64,000 bases of DNA, taken from NCBI GenBank assembly GCA_963739045.1, contig CAVTYY010000005.1, positions 434,001-498,000 of the forward strand, read 5' to 3'. The notes under the pieces were generated by a model, which was not told where the DNA came from, made no database searches, and saw nothing but the letters and a program-made list of their open reading frames with translations. The DNA is from Halobacillus_B sp963739045 (GTDB taxonomy: Bacteria > Bacillota > Bacilli > Bacillales > Halobacillaceae). The position numbers and the translations under genes were made by a program. This document shows positions 35,690-43,767 of this stretch, in pieces (the first letter of the stretch is position 1; every line of letters starts with the position of its first letter).

Positions 35690-36331
35690 ATGGGAATTGA
35701 ATTTGTCGACCTTTTTAATCAATGGGCGAGTTCCTATGATGATACAGTAGCTGGAAAAGATCCTGAATATCGCGAGGTTTTTGAAGGCTATCATGATATG
35801 CTTGAAGAGTTAGCAGACTTATCCCTTTCACCTGTGATAGAATTTGGTGTAGGGACAGCTAATTTAACTAGAAAAATGGTGGATAAAAATAAAGTCGTTA
35901 TCGGCATTGAACCATCAGAAGAAATGCGGAGAATAGCGGCCATGAAATGCCCGGAAGCGGCGATATATGAAGGGGACTTCATAAACTATCCATCCCTGCA
36001 GACACCCGTGCAGTCTATCGTTAGTTCATTCGCTTTCCATCATTTAAAAGCAGATGAGAAAATAGCGGCACTAGCTAAATATTACCATCAATTAGAGCCA
36101 AAAGGACAGATCATCTTTATTGATACTTTATTTAAAGATGAGGATCATAAACAGACGTTAATTAAAAATGCTGAAAAAGCAGGATTTTTAAATTTAGCTC
36201 AAGATTTGCAGGAAGAGTATTATAGCTGTCTTGAAGATTTGAAAGAGATGTTTTTAACGCAAGGATTTGAGGTAAGTTTTAAACAATTGAACAAATACGC
36301 CTGGCTCATTCAGGCAAAAAAAGGAGAATGA
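35690..36331 (+). CDS. yrrT: Class I SAM-dependent methyltransferase YrrT
   Basis: 213 residues; motif I VIEFGVGTANLTRKM (about 51-65), acidic IGIEPS and FAFHHLKADEK. It is the first gene of a sulfur-recycling operon: 4 bases before luxS. B. subtilis YrrT occupies the same place ahead of mtnN-mccA-mccB. The acceptor is unknown; it produces S-adenosylhomocysteine that the next genes recycle. Confidence 0.9.
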   Translation: MGIEFVDLFNQWASSYDDTVAGKDPEYREVFEGYHDMLEELADLSLSPVIEFGVGTANLTRKMVDKNKVVIGIEPSEEMRRIAAMKCPEAAIYEGDFINYPSLQTPVQSIVSSFAFHHLKADEKIAALAKYYHQLEPKGQIIFIDTLFKDEDHKQTLIKNAEKAGFLNLAQDLQEEYYSCLEDLKEMFLTQGFEVSFKQLNKYAWLIQAKKGE

Positions 36332-36335
36332 TCTT

Positions 36336-36797
36336 ATGACACAAATGAACGTAGAAAGTTTTAACCTGGATCATACCAAAGTAAAAGCACCTTATGTACG
36401 TCTTGTTGGAGTAACAGAAGGTGATAAAGGGGATAAAATTTACAAATATGATATTCGGGTAAAACAACCCAATAAAGAACATATGAATATGCCCGCCCTT
36501 CATTCCCTGGAGCATCTGATGGCAGAGAACAGTCGTAATCACCATGACCGTATTATTGACATTGGACCGATGGGCTGCCAAACAGGTTTCTATCTAGCTG
36601 TAATGAACGATGATAGCTATGATAATATTCTTCAAGTGGTGGAGAAAACGTTGAATGATGTGCTTCAAGCTGAAGAAGTACCTGCTTGCAATGAAGTTCA
36701 ATGTGGATTCGCCGCAAGCCACAGCTTAGAAGGAGCTCAGGAGCTTGCCCGTGAATTGTTAAATAAACGTGATGAATGGACGGAAGTTTTTCAATAA
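36336..36797 (+). CDS. luxS: S-ribosylhomocysteine lyase LuxS
   Basis: 153 residues. The iron-binding HSLEH (about 56-60) and Cys in QCGFAASH (about 123), and MGCQTGFYL with the catalytic Cys (about 81) are all present. It splits S-ribosylhomocysteine into homocysteine and DPD (precursor of autoinducer-2). Here it lies inside the yrrT-mcc operon, feeding homocysteine to MccA; the nucleosidase that makes its substrate (mtnN) is not in this operon. Confidence 0.97.
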   Translation: MTQMNVESFNLDHTKVKAPYVRLVGVTEGDKGDKIYKYDIRVKQPNKEHMNMPALHSLEHLMAENSRNHHDRIIDIGPMGCQTGFYLAVMNDDSYDNILQVVEKTLNDVLQAEEVPACNEVQCGFAASHSLEGAQELARELLNKRDEWTEVFQ

Positions 36798-36815
36798 GCG
36801 GAGGTTGAAGCAGCT

Positions 36816-37743
36816 ATGAGCTACGTCAAGAACGTACAATCACTAATCGGAAATACACCTATGATTGAACTGACACACTCGGATATTCCGAATCAAGCGC
36901 GCATTTTTGCCAAGCTTGAATTTATGAACCCAGGCGGCAGTATTAAAGACCGCCTGGGTTTAAAACTGATTGAAGATGCATTAAATAGGGACCTGTTAAA
37001 CCCAGGGGGGACTATTATTGAACCGACGGCTGGGAATACAGGGATAGGGCTCGCACTCGCTGCAATTGGCAGAGGATTCCGGGTGATGTTTGTAACTCCT
37101 GAGAAATTCAGTCAGGAAAAACAAACATTAATGAGAGCACTTGGGGCAGAGGTTAGTTAATACCCCCACGGATAAAGGTATGCGCGGAGCCATTGAAAAA
37201 GCCAATGCCCTTTGTAAAGAGGTCCCTAATTCGTTTAGTCCACAGCAATTTAATAATCAGGCGAATCCGGACACCTATTATGAAACACTTGGACCCGAGA
37301 TCTATTTAGATATGAATGGTGAGATCGATGTCTTTCTTGCTGGTGCAGGCACAGGCGGCACGTTTATGGGAATATCCAAGTTCTTAAAGGAGAAAAACAA
37401 GCACACGAAAACGGTGATCGTAGAGCCAGAAGGTTCCGTGATTAATGGTGGAGAGCCTGGTCCACATAAAACAGAAGGAATCGGCATGGAATTCTTGCCG
37501 TTTTATATGGATGACAGCTATTTCGATGCCGTTCATACCGTTACTGATAAAGTGGCATTTCAAAGAGTGCGTGAATTAGCATTGAATGAAGGCTTGCTTG
37601 TCGCAAGCTCTTCCGGCGCTGCCTTTGAAGCTGCCTTGAGAGAAGCAGAACAAGCGAAACCCGGGACTAAAATTGTTACGATTTTTCCTGACAGCAGCGA
37701 TCGTTATTTAAGTCAAGGGATTTATGAGGAGGAAAAGCTATGA
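36816..37743 (+). pseudogene. mccA: O-acetylserine-dependent cystathionine beta-synthase, frameshifted
   Basis: Frame one (36816-37160) carries the PLP Lys in GGSIKDRLG and ends at RALGAEVS. Frame two resumes with VNTPTDKGMRGAIEKA and continues to 37743 with GTGGTFMGISKFLKEK and LLVASSSGAA. An extra base (A at about 37155 in GTTAGTTAAT) splits the gene; without it a normal 308-residue MccA results. Because every other residue is conserved, this could be a sequencing error or a recent loss. MccA makes cystathionine from homocysteine and O-acetylserine. Confidence 0.82.
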
Positions 37744-38876
37744 GAAAGAAAACACAACTAATACATGGCGGCATTACAGGTGATGACAAAACAGGTGCCG
37801 TATCAGTACCCATTTATCAAGTAAGTACGTATCGTCAGGATGGAGTAGGCCAGCACCGTGGATACGAGTATTCCCGGACAGGAAACCCTACACGGTTTGC
37901 TCTTGAAGAATTGATTAAAGAGCTCGAAGGCGGTCATGCGGGCTTCGCATTTGGCTCTGGAATGGCAGCTATTACCGCTGTACTTATGACTTTCAACCAA
38001 GGCGATCATGTGATTTTTACGGATGATGTTTACGGCGGCACTTACCGTTTAGTAAACAATGTGATCAATCGCTTTGGACTGGAAGTAAGCTTTGTAGATA
38101 CGAGCGATGTGAAAAACATTGAACAAGCGATCACAGATCGGACAAAAGCCGTTTATGTGGAAACGCCGACCAATCCGCTTCTTAAAATTACAGATTTGAA
38201 AAAAGTATCTGAACTGGCTAAATCTAAAGATTTAACCTTTATCGTGGATAATACGTTCAGTACGCCTTATTGGCAGAATCCAATTGAATTCGGGGCAGAT
38301 ATTGTGCTTCATAGTGCTACGAAATACTTAGGCGGCCATAGTGATGTGGTCGCCGGTCTGGTTGTCGTGAATTCGCAGAAGCTTGCGGAAGACGTACACT
38401 TTGTTCTTAATTCCTCTGGCGGCATTCTTGGACCGCAGGACTCTTGGTTATTGATGAGAGGAATCAAAACTCTTGGAATCCGTATGGAAGAGATCGAAGA
38501 AAATACTCGCCAGTTTGTAGAATTCTTGGAAGAACTCCCTGAAGTGAAGAAGATTTATTACCCAGGGTTAACTGGCCATAAAGGTCATGACGTTCATCAA
38601 AACCAGGCGAGAGGCAATGGTGGTATGATTTCGTTTGACGTCGGCAGTGGTGAAAAAGCAGATCAAGTATTGAAGAATGTAAAATATTTCACGCTTGCAG
38701 AAAGTTTGGGAGCAGTGGAAAGTCTGATTTCTGTGCCGGCTATGATGACTCATGCTTCTATTCCGAAAGACCGCCGTGCTGAACTTGGTATTGCTGATGG
38801 TTTAGTCCGTGTATCTATTGGACTTGAAGACATCGAAGATCTGAAAGAAGATTTCTTAGAAGCTCTTCGTAAATAG
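37740..38876 (+). CDS. mccB: Cystathionine gamma-lyase / homocysteine gamma-lyase MccB
   Basis: 378 residues, Cys/Met metabolism PLP family. SGMAAITAVL, PLP Lys in LHSATKYLGGHSDV (about 195-208), and YEYSRTGNPTRFALE with AESLGAVESLISVPA at the C-terminus. It makes cysteine from cystathionine. ATGA overlap of 4 bases with mccA implies coupling. Followed by a strong terminator. Confidence 0.95.
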   Translation: MRKKTQLIHGGITGDDKTGAVSVPIYQVSTYRQDGVGQHRGYEYSRTGNPTRFALEELIKELEGGHAGFAFGSGMAAITAVLMTFNQGDHVIFTDDVYGGTYRLVNNVINRFGLEVSFVDTSDVKNIEQAITDRTKAVYVETPTNPLLKITDLKKVSELAKSKDLTFIVDNTFSTPYWQNPIEFGADIVLHSATKYLGGHSDVVAGLVVVNSQKLAEDVHFVLNSSGGILGPQDSWLLMRGIKTLGIRMEEIEENTRQFVEFLEELPEVKKIYYPGLTGHKGHDVHQNQARGNGGMISFDVGSGEKADQVLKNVKYFTLAESLGAVESLISVPAMMTHASIPKDRRAELGIADGLVRVSIGLEDIEDLKEDFLEALRK

Positions 38877-38916
38877 ATTTTGTTGCGATGTTCTATAGAG
38901 GAAACAGAATACAAAG

Positions 38917-38955
38917 AGGAGACCAGCCTGAACAGGATTTGGTCTCTTTTTTTTG
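38917..38955 (+). terminator. Terminator of the yrrT-luxS-mccAB operon
   Basis: GGAGACCA pairs with TTGGTCTC and eight T follow. Confidence 0.85.
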
Positions 38956-39085
38956 TTATCTCACAGTTACAGTAAATAATATTTTCCATAACAAACAACA
39001 TAACAACTACGAAAGATTGTTCTTAAACGAACTTACGGGATTGTTGTGAACTTGATTTCGAGACTTTTGTTGAGATTATAGGGTC

Positions 39086-39201
39086 TGCGGGGAACGACTC
39101 GCTTTCCGCGGACATGCGCTGAGCCTCCTCAGACTTCGTCTTCCGGGGTCTCACCTGTCATGCTTCTCCCGCAGGAGTCTCCCGTTCCCCTCCGCCCCTT
39201 T
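39086..39201. repeat. GC-rich extragenic element D
   Basis: Starts CTGCGGGGAACGACTCGC and ends GGAGTCTCCCGTTCCCC, giving inverted GGGGAACG/CGTTCCCC and GACTC/GAGTC ends, with CGCTGAGCCTCCTCAG in the centre. Much richer in GC than its flanks. Only one copy is in the window. Similar elements are widespread in Bacillaceae genomes from memory. Confidence 0.55.
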
Positions 39202-39547
39202 CTGTATGGCGTTCTCGAAATCTAAACTCATCCGCCAGTAAGGACGTGGAAAGATTTCTTGGTGCGAAAATACTGCTTTAGAATCCTGCAGGAGGTTATA
39301 AGGATGCAATTTATTTTATTGTCCGTTCTTCCAGATATAGAATGGTTGTTTTGGAAATGAGCACCATTTTCTTTAATTTTCCATCTGAGGAAGAATAAAC
39401 CTTGCTATTAAAGAAAACATCTTACAGAATCGCTGGCACATATGAACCAATGGGAAGAGCAGAAAATCAATCTTCTTTATTAGACCATTCTTCATAATTA
39501 GACGTTCTGTATATATGTTTCTGGATTATTCATTTTTTATCCTCAAT
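39202..39547. other. Intergenic stretch without a supported gene
   Basis: I see no intact gene. A 18-codon frame at 39304 follows a good ribosome site (GCAGGAGGTTATAAGG) but is too short and isolated to call. Confidence 0.4.
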
Positions 39548-39778
39548 TTAATATTTCCATTCTCTCAAAACTTCTTGGATTTTAAAGCCAAGTGTTTTTG
39601 TTAATGTCCCATTATTATATGGAAGACGCAGCTTTGACACTTCTTGAAGATTTAAACGATTTCCGAAACGGTTAATAGTGAGTCGAGGTTATTTTGTTAT
39701 TAACATATTCTTCACAGTATCGGAACGACTAGCCTTAAATGCTTCGATCTTTTGAATAGGTGAACAATCCTGAGCCAA
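39548..39778 (-). pseudogene. Gene remnant with an in-frame stop, family unknown
   Basis: A 77-codon minus-strand frame encodes LAQDCSPIQKIEAFKASRSD, then a segment ending KNMLITK, a TAA, and NRFGNRLNLQEVSKLRLPY through LREWKY to the stop at 39548. Amino-acid composition looks natural on both sides of the stop, in the same frame, which suggests a decayed gene rather than chance. There is no ribosome site. Family not recognised. Confidence 0.4.
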
Positions 39779-39811
39779 ACTAAGGATAACTACTTTACAG
39801 GAGTGGAAATC

Positions 39812-40486
39812 ATGGATTATACCCAGTTAAAAAACCAATTAGAACAACGAAAACATGAAATAGAACAACGCATGGCAAATACAGATCAGTTAGGATTAGA
39901 ACGCGGATTTGCCAGTGACATGTCCTCTGGTGAATTATCTCAATACGACAACCACCCCGCTGATTCAGGAACAGAATTGTATGAAAGAGAGAAAGATATC
40001 GCTCTGCTCGGACATTTAAAAGAAGAACTCTCCGATATAAATTATTCTTTAACCCAAATGGAAAGAGGAAGTTATGGAATATGTGAGGCTACAGGGAAAA
40101 CGATCCCTTATGAACGATTGAAAGCTCTGCCTACAGCACGAACGATTGCGAAGGCATCTTTAAACCAAGATATCTCAACAGACCGCCCGGTAGAGGAAGA
40201 AGTTATTGAGAACCTGGAAGAGGAGTATGGAAGCGATGACGGCGTGACCGGTTATAATGAACAGGATGCTTATGAGCAGGTCGCCTCGTTTAATCAGACA
40301 AGCATGGTGTATGAAGGCTCCTCGCTTATGGACAGTGATGATGGCGTGGGGTATGTAGAAGAATATGAACCATTCGTATCCACCGACATTCATGGATATA
40401 CAGGCGAAGAGCATGTTCATATAGAACGAAATATCCACTATGACCGTTATATGGATAAGCAGGATGAAGAAGAAGATCCATCGTGA
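39812..40486 (+). CDS. YteA-family protein (DksA/TraR-type)
   Basis: 224 residues from ATG 39812 (CAGGAG with 8-base gap). The first 110 residues form the DksA/TraR-like coiled-coil (LKNQLEQRKHEIEQRM, ALLGHLKEELSDINYSL) with the YGICEATGKTIPYERLKALP segment, in which the normal zinc-finger Cys are mostly missing (one Cys remains). The acidic C-terminal half is typical of YteA proteins in spore formers. Function unknown. Confidence 0.85.
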   Translation: MDYTQLKNQLEQRKHEIEQRMANTDQLGLERGFASDMSSGELSQYDNHPADSGTELYEREKDIALLGHLKEELSDINYSLTQMERGSYGICEATGKTIPYERLKALPTARTIAKASLNQDISTDRPVEEEVIENLEEEYGSDDGVTGYNEQDAYEQVASFNQTSMVYEGSSLMDSDDGVGYVEEYEPFVSTDIHGYTGEEHVHIERNIHYDRYMDKQDEEEDPS

Positions 40487-40516
40487 AAAAAAGCTCCCTT
40501 TAATAGGGAGCTTTTA
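40486..40516. terminator. Terminator between convergent genes
   Basis: AAAAGCTCCCT with AGGGAGCTTTT around a short loop, between yteA-like (plus) and the Lin0512 gene (minus). Confidence 0.85.
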
Positions 40517-40519
40517 AAA

Positions 40520-40882
40520 TTAATAACCAACTTCTACAGCGGCGTTCACGATATACATTTGTTCATTTTTATCTTCTTTGTCTTCAAGGAAAATACCACT
40601 TGTTGTCAGCATTCCGCCATCTGAGACCTCTATGGAAACCTGGCCGTATGGGATCGCCTGCTTCACTTCTTCATGATCCAGCTTATCCTTATCACAAGGC
40701 AGGGCAAGCTTTACATTGACTTTCATATTGTCCAGCGATCCTTCAGGAAGCGCCGTTCGAATTCCCGGCATAGAGTTAGTATGAATGGCATTTTTTATAG
40801 CACGGACGGATGCCTTGGTAATGTTTTGTCCGTGGACATCAGTCCCCATTCCAGTTTGAATAAACATGATTTGGTCCATCAT
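40520..40882 (-). CDS. Lin0512-family protein
   Basis: 120 residues. The characteristic FIQTGMGTDVHGQNITKASV start and RAIKNAIHTNSMPGIRTALP segment identify the Lin0512 family (function unknown; a tautomerase-like fold has been suggested, from memory). Start ATG 40882 or 40879 after AAAGGAGAATGG. Monocistronic. Confidence 0.88.
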   Translation of the reverse strand: MMDQIMFIQTGMGTDVHGQNITKASVRAIKNAIHTNSMPGIRTALPEGSLDNMKVNVKLALPCDKDKLDHEEVKQAIPYGQVSIEVSDGGMLTTSGIFLEDKEDKNEQMYIVNAAVEVGY

Positions 40883-40989
40883 CCATTCTCCTTTCCTGTT
40901 TCAATCCTTATTTCGACATAAGTAAGGATGTAAAAGGTTTTCCCTTCTGAATGATAGACAAACCTAATTTTGCTATGGAAAAGGGGTGC

Positions 40990-41814
40990 CTAGGAGGATT
41001 TGACGGCATGCTCCGGCTGAGCCTGGAACACATGCATCATCCATTTTCCAATATCATTAAATCCTATTCGCTTATAAATACTACCTGCATTAGGGTTATC
41101 GTAAAATAAGCACAGCATTTTCCCTTCATTGAGCAAGTCTTCACAGAGCTTTGTCATACATAAGCTTGCGTACCCTTTTCTCGAATGTTCCGGATGGGTA
41201 CATACGCCCACAACCATGGCTGACATTGAATTCTCGGCGGTCGTCGAGGCGGAGGAAAGAATCTCCTGGTCATTATGAATAAAATAAGTGCGGGCAGAAC
41301 CGTTTTCGATGCCTCTCAGCAGTCCTGCTTCTCGGTTAGGATCTGCTTCGAATTCAGAGATCTGCGACTGCAGATAAGCGATGGCAGGAACGTCCTCCGC
41401 GGCAGCCAATTTCACTTTTTCGAGAGCAGAGGACGGAGCTAACTTGTTAATGGACTCACATTTTGCATAATAAAGTGAGCGGGTTTTGGGTGCTGCTTTT
41501 TCAATATGAGGGAGAATCTTACTTGTAATGGACTGCAGTCCTGACAGTTCTTTAAATTCTGGATCCTTGTTCATGATTGCGGCGAATCCTTCCGCATTAA
41601 ATTCTTCCTCAGCGTAAGCAATGTAGTTGCTGGAATACTTCAGCAAGACCGCTTTTAATTGACCTTCTTTAGTAAAGTCTCCCCACAGCTTTTGAAAATC
41701 CTGCTCATAGCCAAAGTTCTCAATATCTCCGATGATAAATAAATTTTCCGCAGGTTTTTGAGAAATCAACTGCTGACAGACTTCATTATCTGCTTCTTGC
41801 AGCCTTCGGATCAT
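40990..41814 (-). CDS. GNAT-family N-acetyltransferase
   Basis: 274 residues from ATG 41814 (GAAGGAGGGAGAACT before it; the longer reading frame has no ribosome site). The C-terminal half is a GNAT fold: VVGVCTHPEHSRKGYASLCM is motif A with the acetyl-CoA loop (about 205-224), followed by CLFYDNPNAGSIYKRIGF. The N-terminal half is a second, degenerate GNAT-like domain. The acetyl acceptor is unknown. Confidence 0.88.
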   Translation of the reverse strand: MIRRLQEADNEVCQQLISQKPAENLFIIGDIENFGYEQDFQKLWGDFTKEGQLKAVLLKYSSNYIAYAEEEFNAEGFAAIMNKDPEFKELSGLQSITSKILPHIEKAAPKTRSLYYAKCESINKLAPSSALEKVKLAAAEDVPAIAYLQSQISEFEADPNREAGLLRGIENGSARTYFIHNDQEILSSASTTAENSMSAMVVGVCTHPEHSRKGYASLCMTKLCEDLLNEGKMLCLFYDNPNAGSIYKRIGFNDIGKWMMHVFQAQPEHAVKSS

Positions 41815-41994
41815 AGTTCTCCCTCCTTCTGTAAAATTGTTATTTATTGTAACAGACAGCGGAAGAAATACAATAGATAACTGGAATATTTTAGAGTGTT
41901 TTTCCCCAAATCTACACATGTTGATAAATATTTTCTGCTTCCTTCTTTACTTTTGATGATTTTGGTCAAACTAAGAGGAAACGGAGGGATTGAA

Positions 41995-42666
41995 TTGAAA
42001 CGTTTCTTAGGTCTTCTATTGGTTTGTGTGTTCATCATTGGACTCTCAAATCCACTGCAAGCTTCAAGCCGATATGGGATAAAGCATAAAGATCAAGTGA
42101 ATCAAGATTGGGAAGTTCATGTGGACTATCCTGTGTTTGAAGCATTAAAGAATAGACAGCTTCAAAAGGAAATTAATGAAAAAATCATTCAAAAGCTTGA
42201 GGATACGAGCAGTGAGATTAGAGGAGCTGCCGAAGAGATGACAGGATTTCCAGTTTTATATTATGAAGAAGCTGCTGTGTATAGAGAGAAGCAGCTTTAT
42301 TCAGTGGTATTAACGTCACATATTTCGAGAGGGAATAATTATACTTCTACTGTCACTTCCTTAAATTTTTATGATCGGGACCGTGGCAAGGTTCTGACGT
42401 TGAATGAGCTATTTGAAATGGATGAGTTAAACAAACAGGTAAAGAAAGAGTTAGCAAAAGAACCGGATACCTATTTTGTGAAAACATTCAGCAGCGTTCG
42501 TCCTAATACAGCCTTTTATATCCGCGGGGACATGCTGAATTTAGTATTTAATAAATTTGAGATTGCTCCAGGGGTATATGGAACGCCAGAGATACAAATT
42601 CCCTTAAAAAGATTAAAGGAAAAAGATACGGAGAAAGCTCATGCCCCATTCCCATCTATTTCATAA
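41995..42666 (+). CDS. Secreted RsiV/DUF3298-like protein
   Basis: 223 residues from TTG 41995 (ACGGAGGGATTGAA before it). N-terminal signal peptide KRFLGLLLVCVFIIGL with a likely cleavage site after QASS. The mature part resembles DUF4163/DUF3298 domains as in RsiV: YPVFEALKNRQLQKEIN, LTSHISRGNNYT and FYDRDRGKVLTLNELF, then a C-terminal APGVYGTPEIQIPL. No anti-sigma domain or membrane helix beyond the signal is present. Role unknown, envelope-located. Confidence 0.8.
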   Translation: MKRFLGLLLVCVFIIGLSNPLQASSRYGIKHKDQVNQDWEVHVDYPVFEALKNRQLQKEINEKIIQKLEDTSSEIRGAAEEMTGFPVLYYEEAAVYREKQLYSVVLTSHISRGNNYTSTVTSLNFYDRDRGKVLTLNELFEMDELNKQVKKELAKEPDTYFVKTFSSVRPNTAFYIRGDMLNLVFNKFEIAPGVYGTPEIQIPLKRLKEKDTEKAHAPFPSIS

Positions 42667-42676
42667 GTATAGACAC

Positions 42677-42710
42677 AAATAACCCCCTTCTAATACAGAG
42701 GGGGTTATTT
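42677..42710 (+). terminator. Terminator of the RsiV-like gene
   Basis: AAATAACCCCC with exact complement and a 12-base loop. Confidence 0.82.
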
Positions 42711-42717
42711 GTTAACA

Positions 42718-42838
42718 TCTTCCACAGGGGTGTGGATAAAATTATTCACATAACTACAAGGTTTAACATGGCGTTAAATAAGGGATGTCTGTAGTTATCA
42801 ACATTACCCACATCATTGTGGATAATGTTTGTGGATAA
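42718..42838. promoter_or_regulatory. Cluster of DnaA boxes
   Basis: Three perfect DnaA boxes (TGTGGATAA, complement of TTATCCACA) at 42731-42739, 42817-42825 and 42830-42838; single-mismatch boxes TTATTCACA (42742-42750), TTATCAACA (42795-42803) and TTACCCACA (42804-42812); a weaker one at 42718. The strip is non-coding, between a terminator and the GNAT gene end. It resembles the dispersed DnaA-box clusters of B. subtilis that influence initiation or local transcription. Confidence 0.75.
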
Positions 42839-42843
42839 GTGGG

Positions 42844-43395
42844 TTACGCTTGTAGAATTTCTTCTGAGTTATCTTGTTCTCCATAGTAATGGAACAAGTA
42901 CTGTTCTTTCGTAATGACGAACAAATCGTAAACATCCTGATCTCGATTAATCCAGGATAGAACTTCTGGAAACTGTTCATTTGCAGATATCAGGTAAGGC
43001 AGCTTTAACGCCGCTTTCATAGATCGCTGGTTAGTCCGCCTGATTTTCATAAAGATAGCTTCTATATCGAGCTGAAAGAATAATTCCTCGAAAAACGCAT
43101 CCTTCGCTGTTTTGTTATAGCCTTTTCCGAAGTAAGGCTGACCAATCCAGGTAGCGAGGAATCCTTTTCTTTCCTGAATATCAAATAAATTAATGGTTCC
43201 AATTGGCTGGCCCCATTCATCAAGGATGGTTCGTGAAATGATTTCTCCCCGATCTTCTGCTTCAATAGTCTGCTTGGTTAAAAAGTAAAATTCATCTGTG
43301 GACGCGGCTTTGTGACGGACATACGGAAATACTTCTGGGTGGCTCATCAATTCAAACAAGAACGGGGCGTCGTGCAAATCACGTTTTTTTAGCAT
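42844..43395 (-). CDS. GNAT-family N-acetyltransferase (RimJ/RimL-like) with structured leader
   Basis: 183 residues. RimJ-like GNAT: GTINLFDIQERKGFLATWIG leads to the acetyl-CoA loop QPYFGKGYNKTAKDAFFEEL (about 95-114) and IRRTNQRSMKAALKL. ATG 43395 follows AAGGAGGGATTTTTT, but this ribosome site is the 3' arm of a terminator hairpin in a roughly 200-nt structured leader. The gene is thus likely controlled by transcription attenuation and perhaps translation. The acetyl acceptor is unknown; the tRNA-like leader invites the idea of a tRNA or translation link, which is speculation. Confidence 0.85.
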   Translation of the reverse strand: MLKKRDLHDAPFLFELMSHPEVFPYVRHKAASTDEFYFLTKQTIEAEDRGEIISRTILDEWGQPIGTINLFDIQERKGFLATWIGQPYFGKGYNKTAKDAFFEELFFQLDIEAIFMKIRRTNQRSMKAALKLPYLISANEQFPEVLSWINRDQDVYDLFVITKEQYLFHYYGEQDNSEEILQA

Positions 43396-43600
43396 AAAAA
43401 ATCCCTCCTTATGAATAGAGGAGGGTAGTCTGAACGTAGGAAAACAGACGTTCAGCAGGTTCGGACCACCCTCGAATTTTTATCAACAGCTCACAAAAAT
43501 TCGGGGTGGGAATCGAACCCACTAGAACCAGCGCATTGCTGGTGGCGCACCATTTGCCTTCCCTAGTACAGATAAGATCAATAGCGTGATCATCTAAGTT
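43396..43600 (-). ncRNA. tRNA-like attenuator leader of the GNAT gene (unrecognised class)
   Basis: Minus strand. A tRNA-like fold spans 43567-43499: acceptor ACTAGGG/CCCGAAT (5 of 7 pairs), D arm GGCAAATGGTGCGCC with GG in the loop, anticodon-like arm ACCAG-CAATGCG-CTGGT, and T arm GTGGG-TTCGATT-CCCAC. Next is a CGAATTTTT/AAAAATTCG hairpin (43503-43473). Then an antiterminator-like helix pairs GAGGGTGGTC (43473-43464) with GACTACCCTC (43430-43421), with CGAACCTGC bulged and a 7-bp apical stem. Finally the terminator CCCTCCT/AGGAGGG (43425-43403) with six T ends at the ATG. The antiterminator and terminator share 43421-43425. Confidence 0.65.
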
Positions 43601-43601
43601 T

Positions 43602-43630
43602 ATAATAAGCGATTCTCAGAAAAAAGTGAA
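43602..43630 (-). promoter_or_regulatory. Promoter of the GNAT leader
   Basis: Minus strand: TTCACT (43630-43625), 17 bases, TATTAT (43607-43602). Transcription would start near 43595, just ahead of the structured leader. Confidence 0.6.
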
Positions 43631-43667
43631 TAATTTTTTTGTTAATTTAACTTAAATTTTTCACCCG

Positions 43668-43718
43668 AAAGACCAGCTGATTATCCTAGGGAAATGAGGG
43701 CATAATCAGCTGGTCTTT
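43668..43718. terminator. Terminator after the amidohydrolase
   Basis: A perfect 17-bp stem AAAGACCAGCTGATTAT and complement around a 17-base loop, T-tracts short on both sides. Confidence 0.75.
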
Positions 43719-43767
43719 TACTGCGGATTTTTTGATTTGTGGTGCACACAAAAGACAGAAATGGGGG

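Noticed and set aside
39304..39360. 18-codon frame with strong ribosome site
   Set aside because: Isolated, short, no support beyond the ribosome site.
42718..42838. Chromosomal origin of replication
   Set aside because: DnaA boxes are present but dnaA/dnaN/rpmH and an AT-rich unwinding element with those genes are not.
43396..43480. Classical T-box leader for the GNAT gene
   Set aside because: AGGGTGGTCCG only partly fits the T-box core and there is no Stem I with specifier loop.
43499..43567. Functional tRNA gene on the minus strand
   Set aside because: The loop lacks T33, the acceptor stem has two mismatches, there is no 26th base, and it is inside an attenuator leader; I treat it as tRNA-like, not a tRNA.
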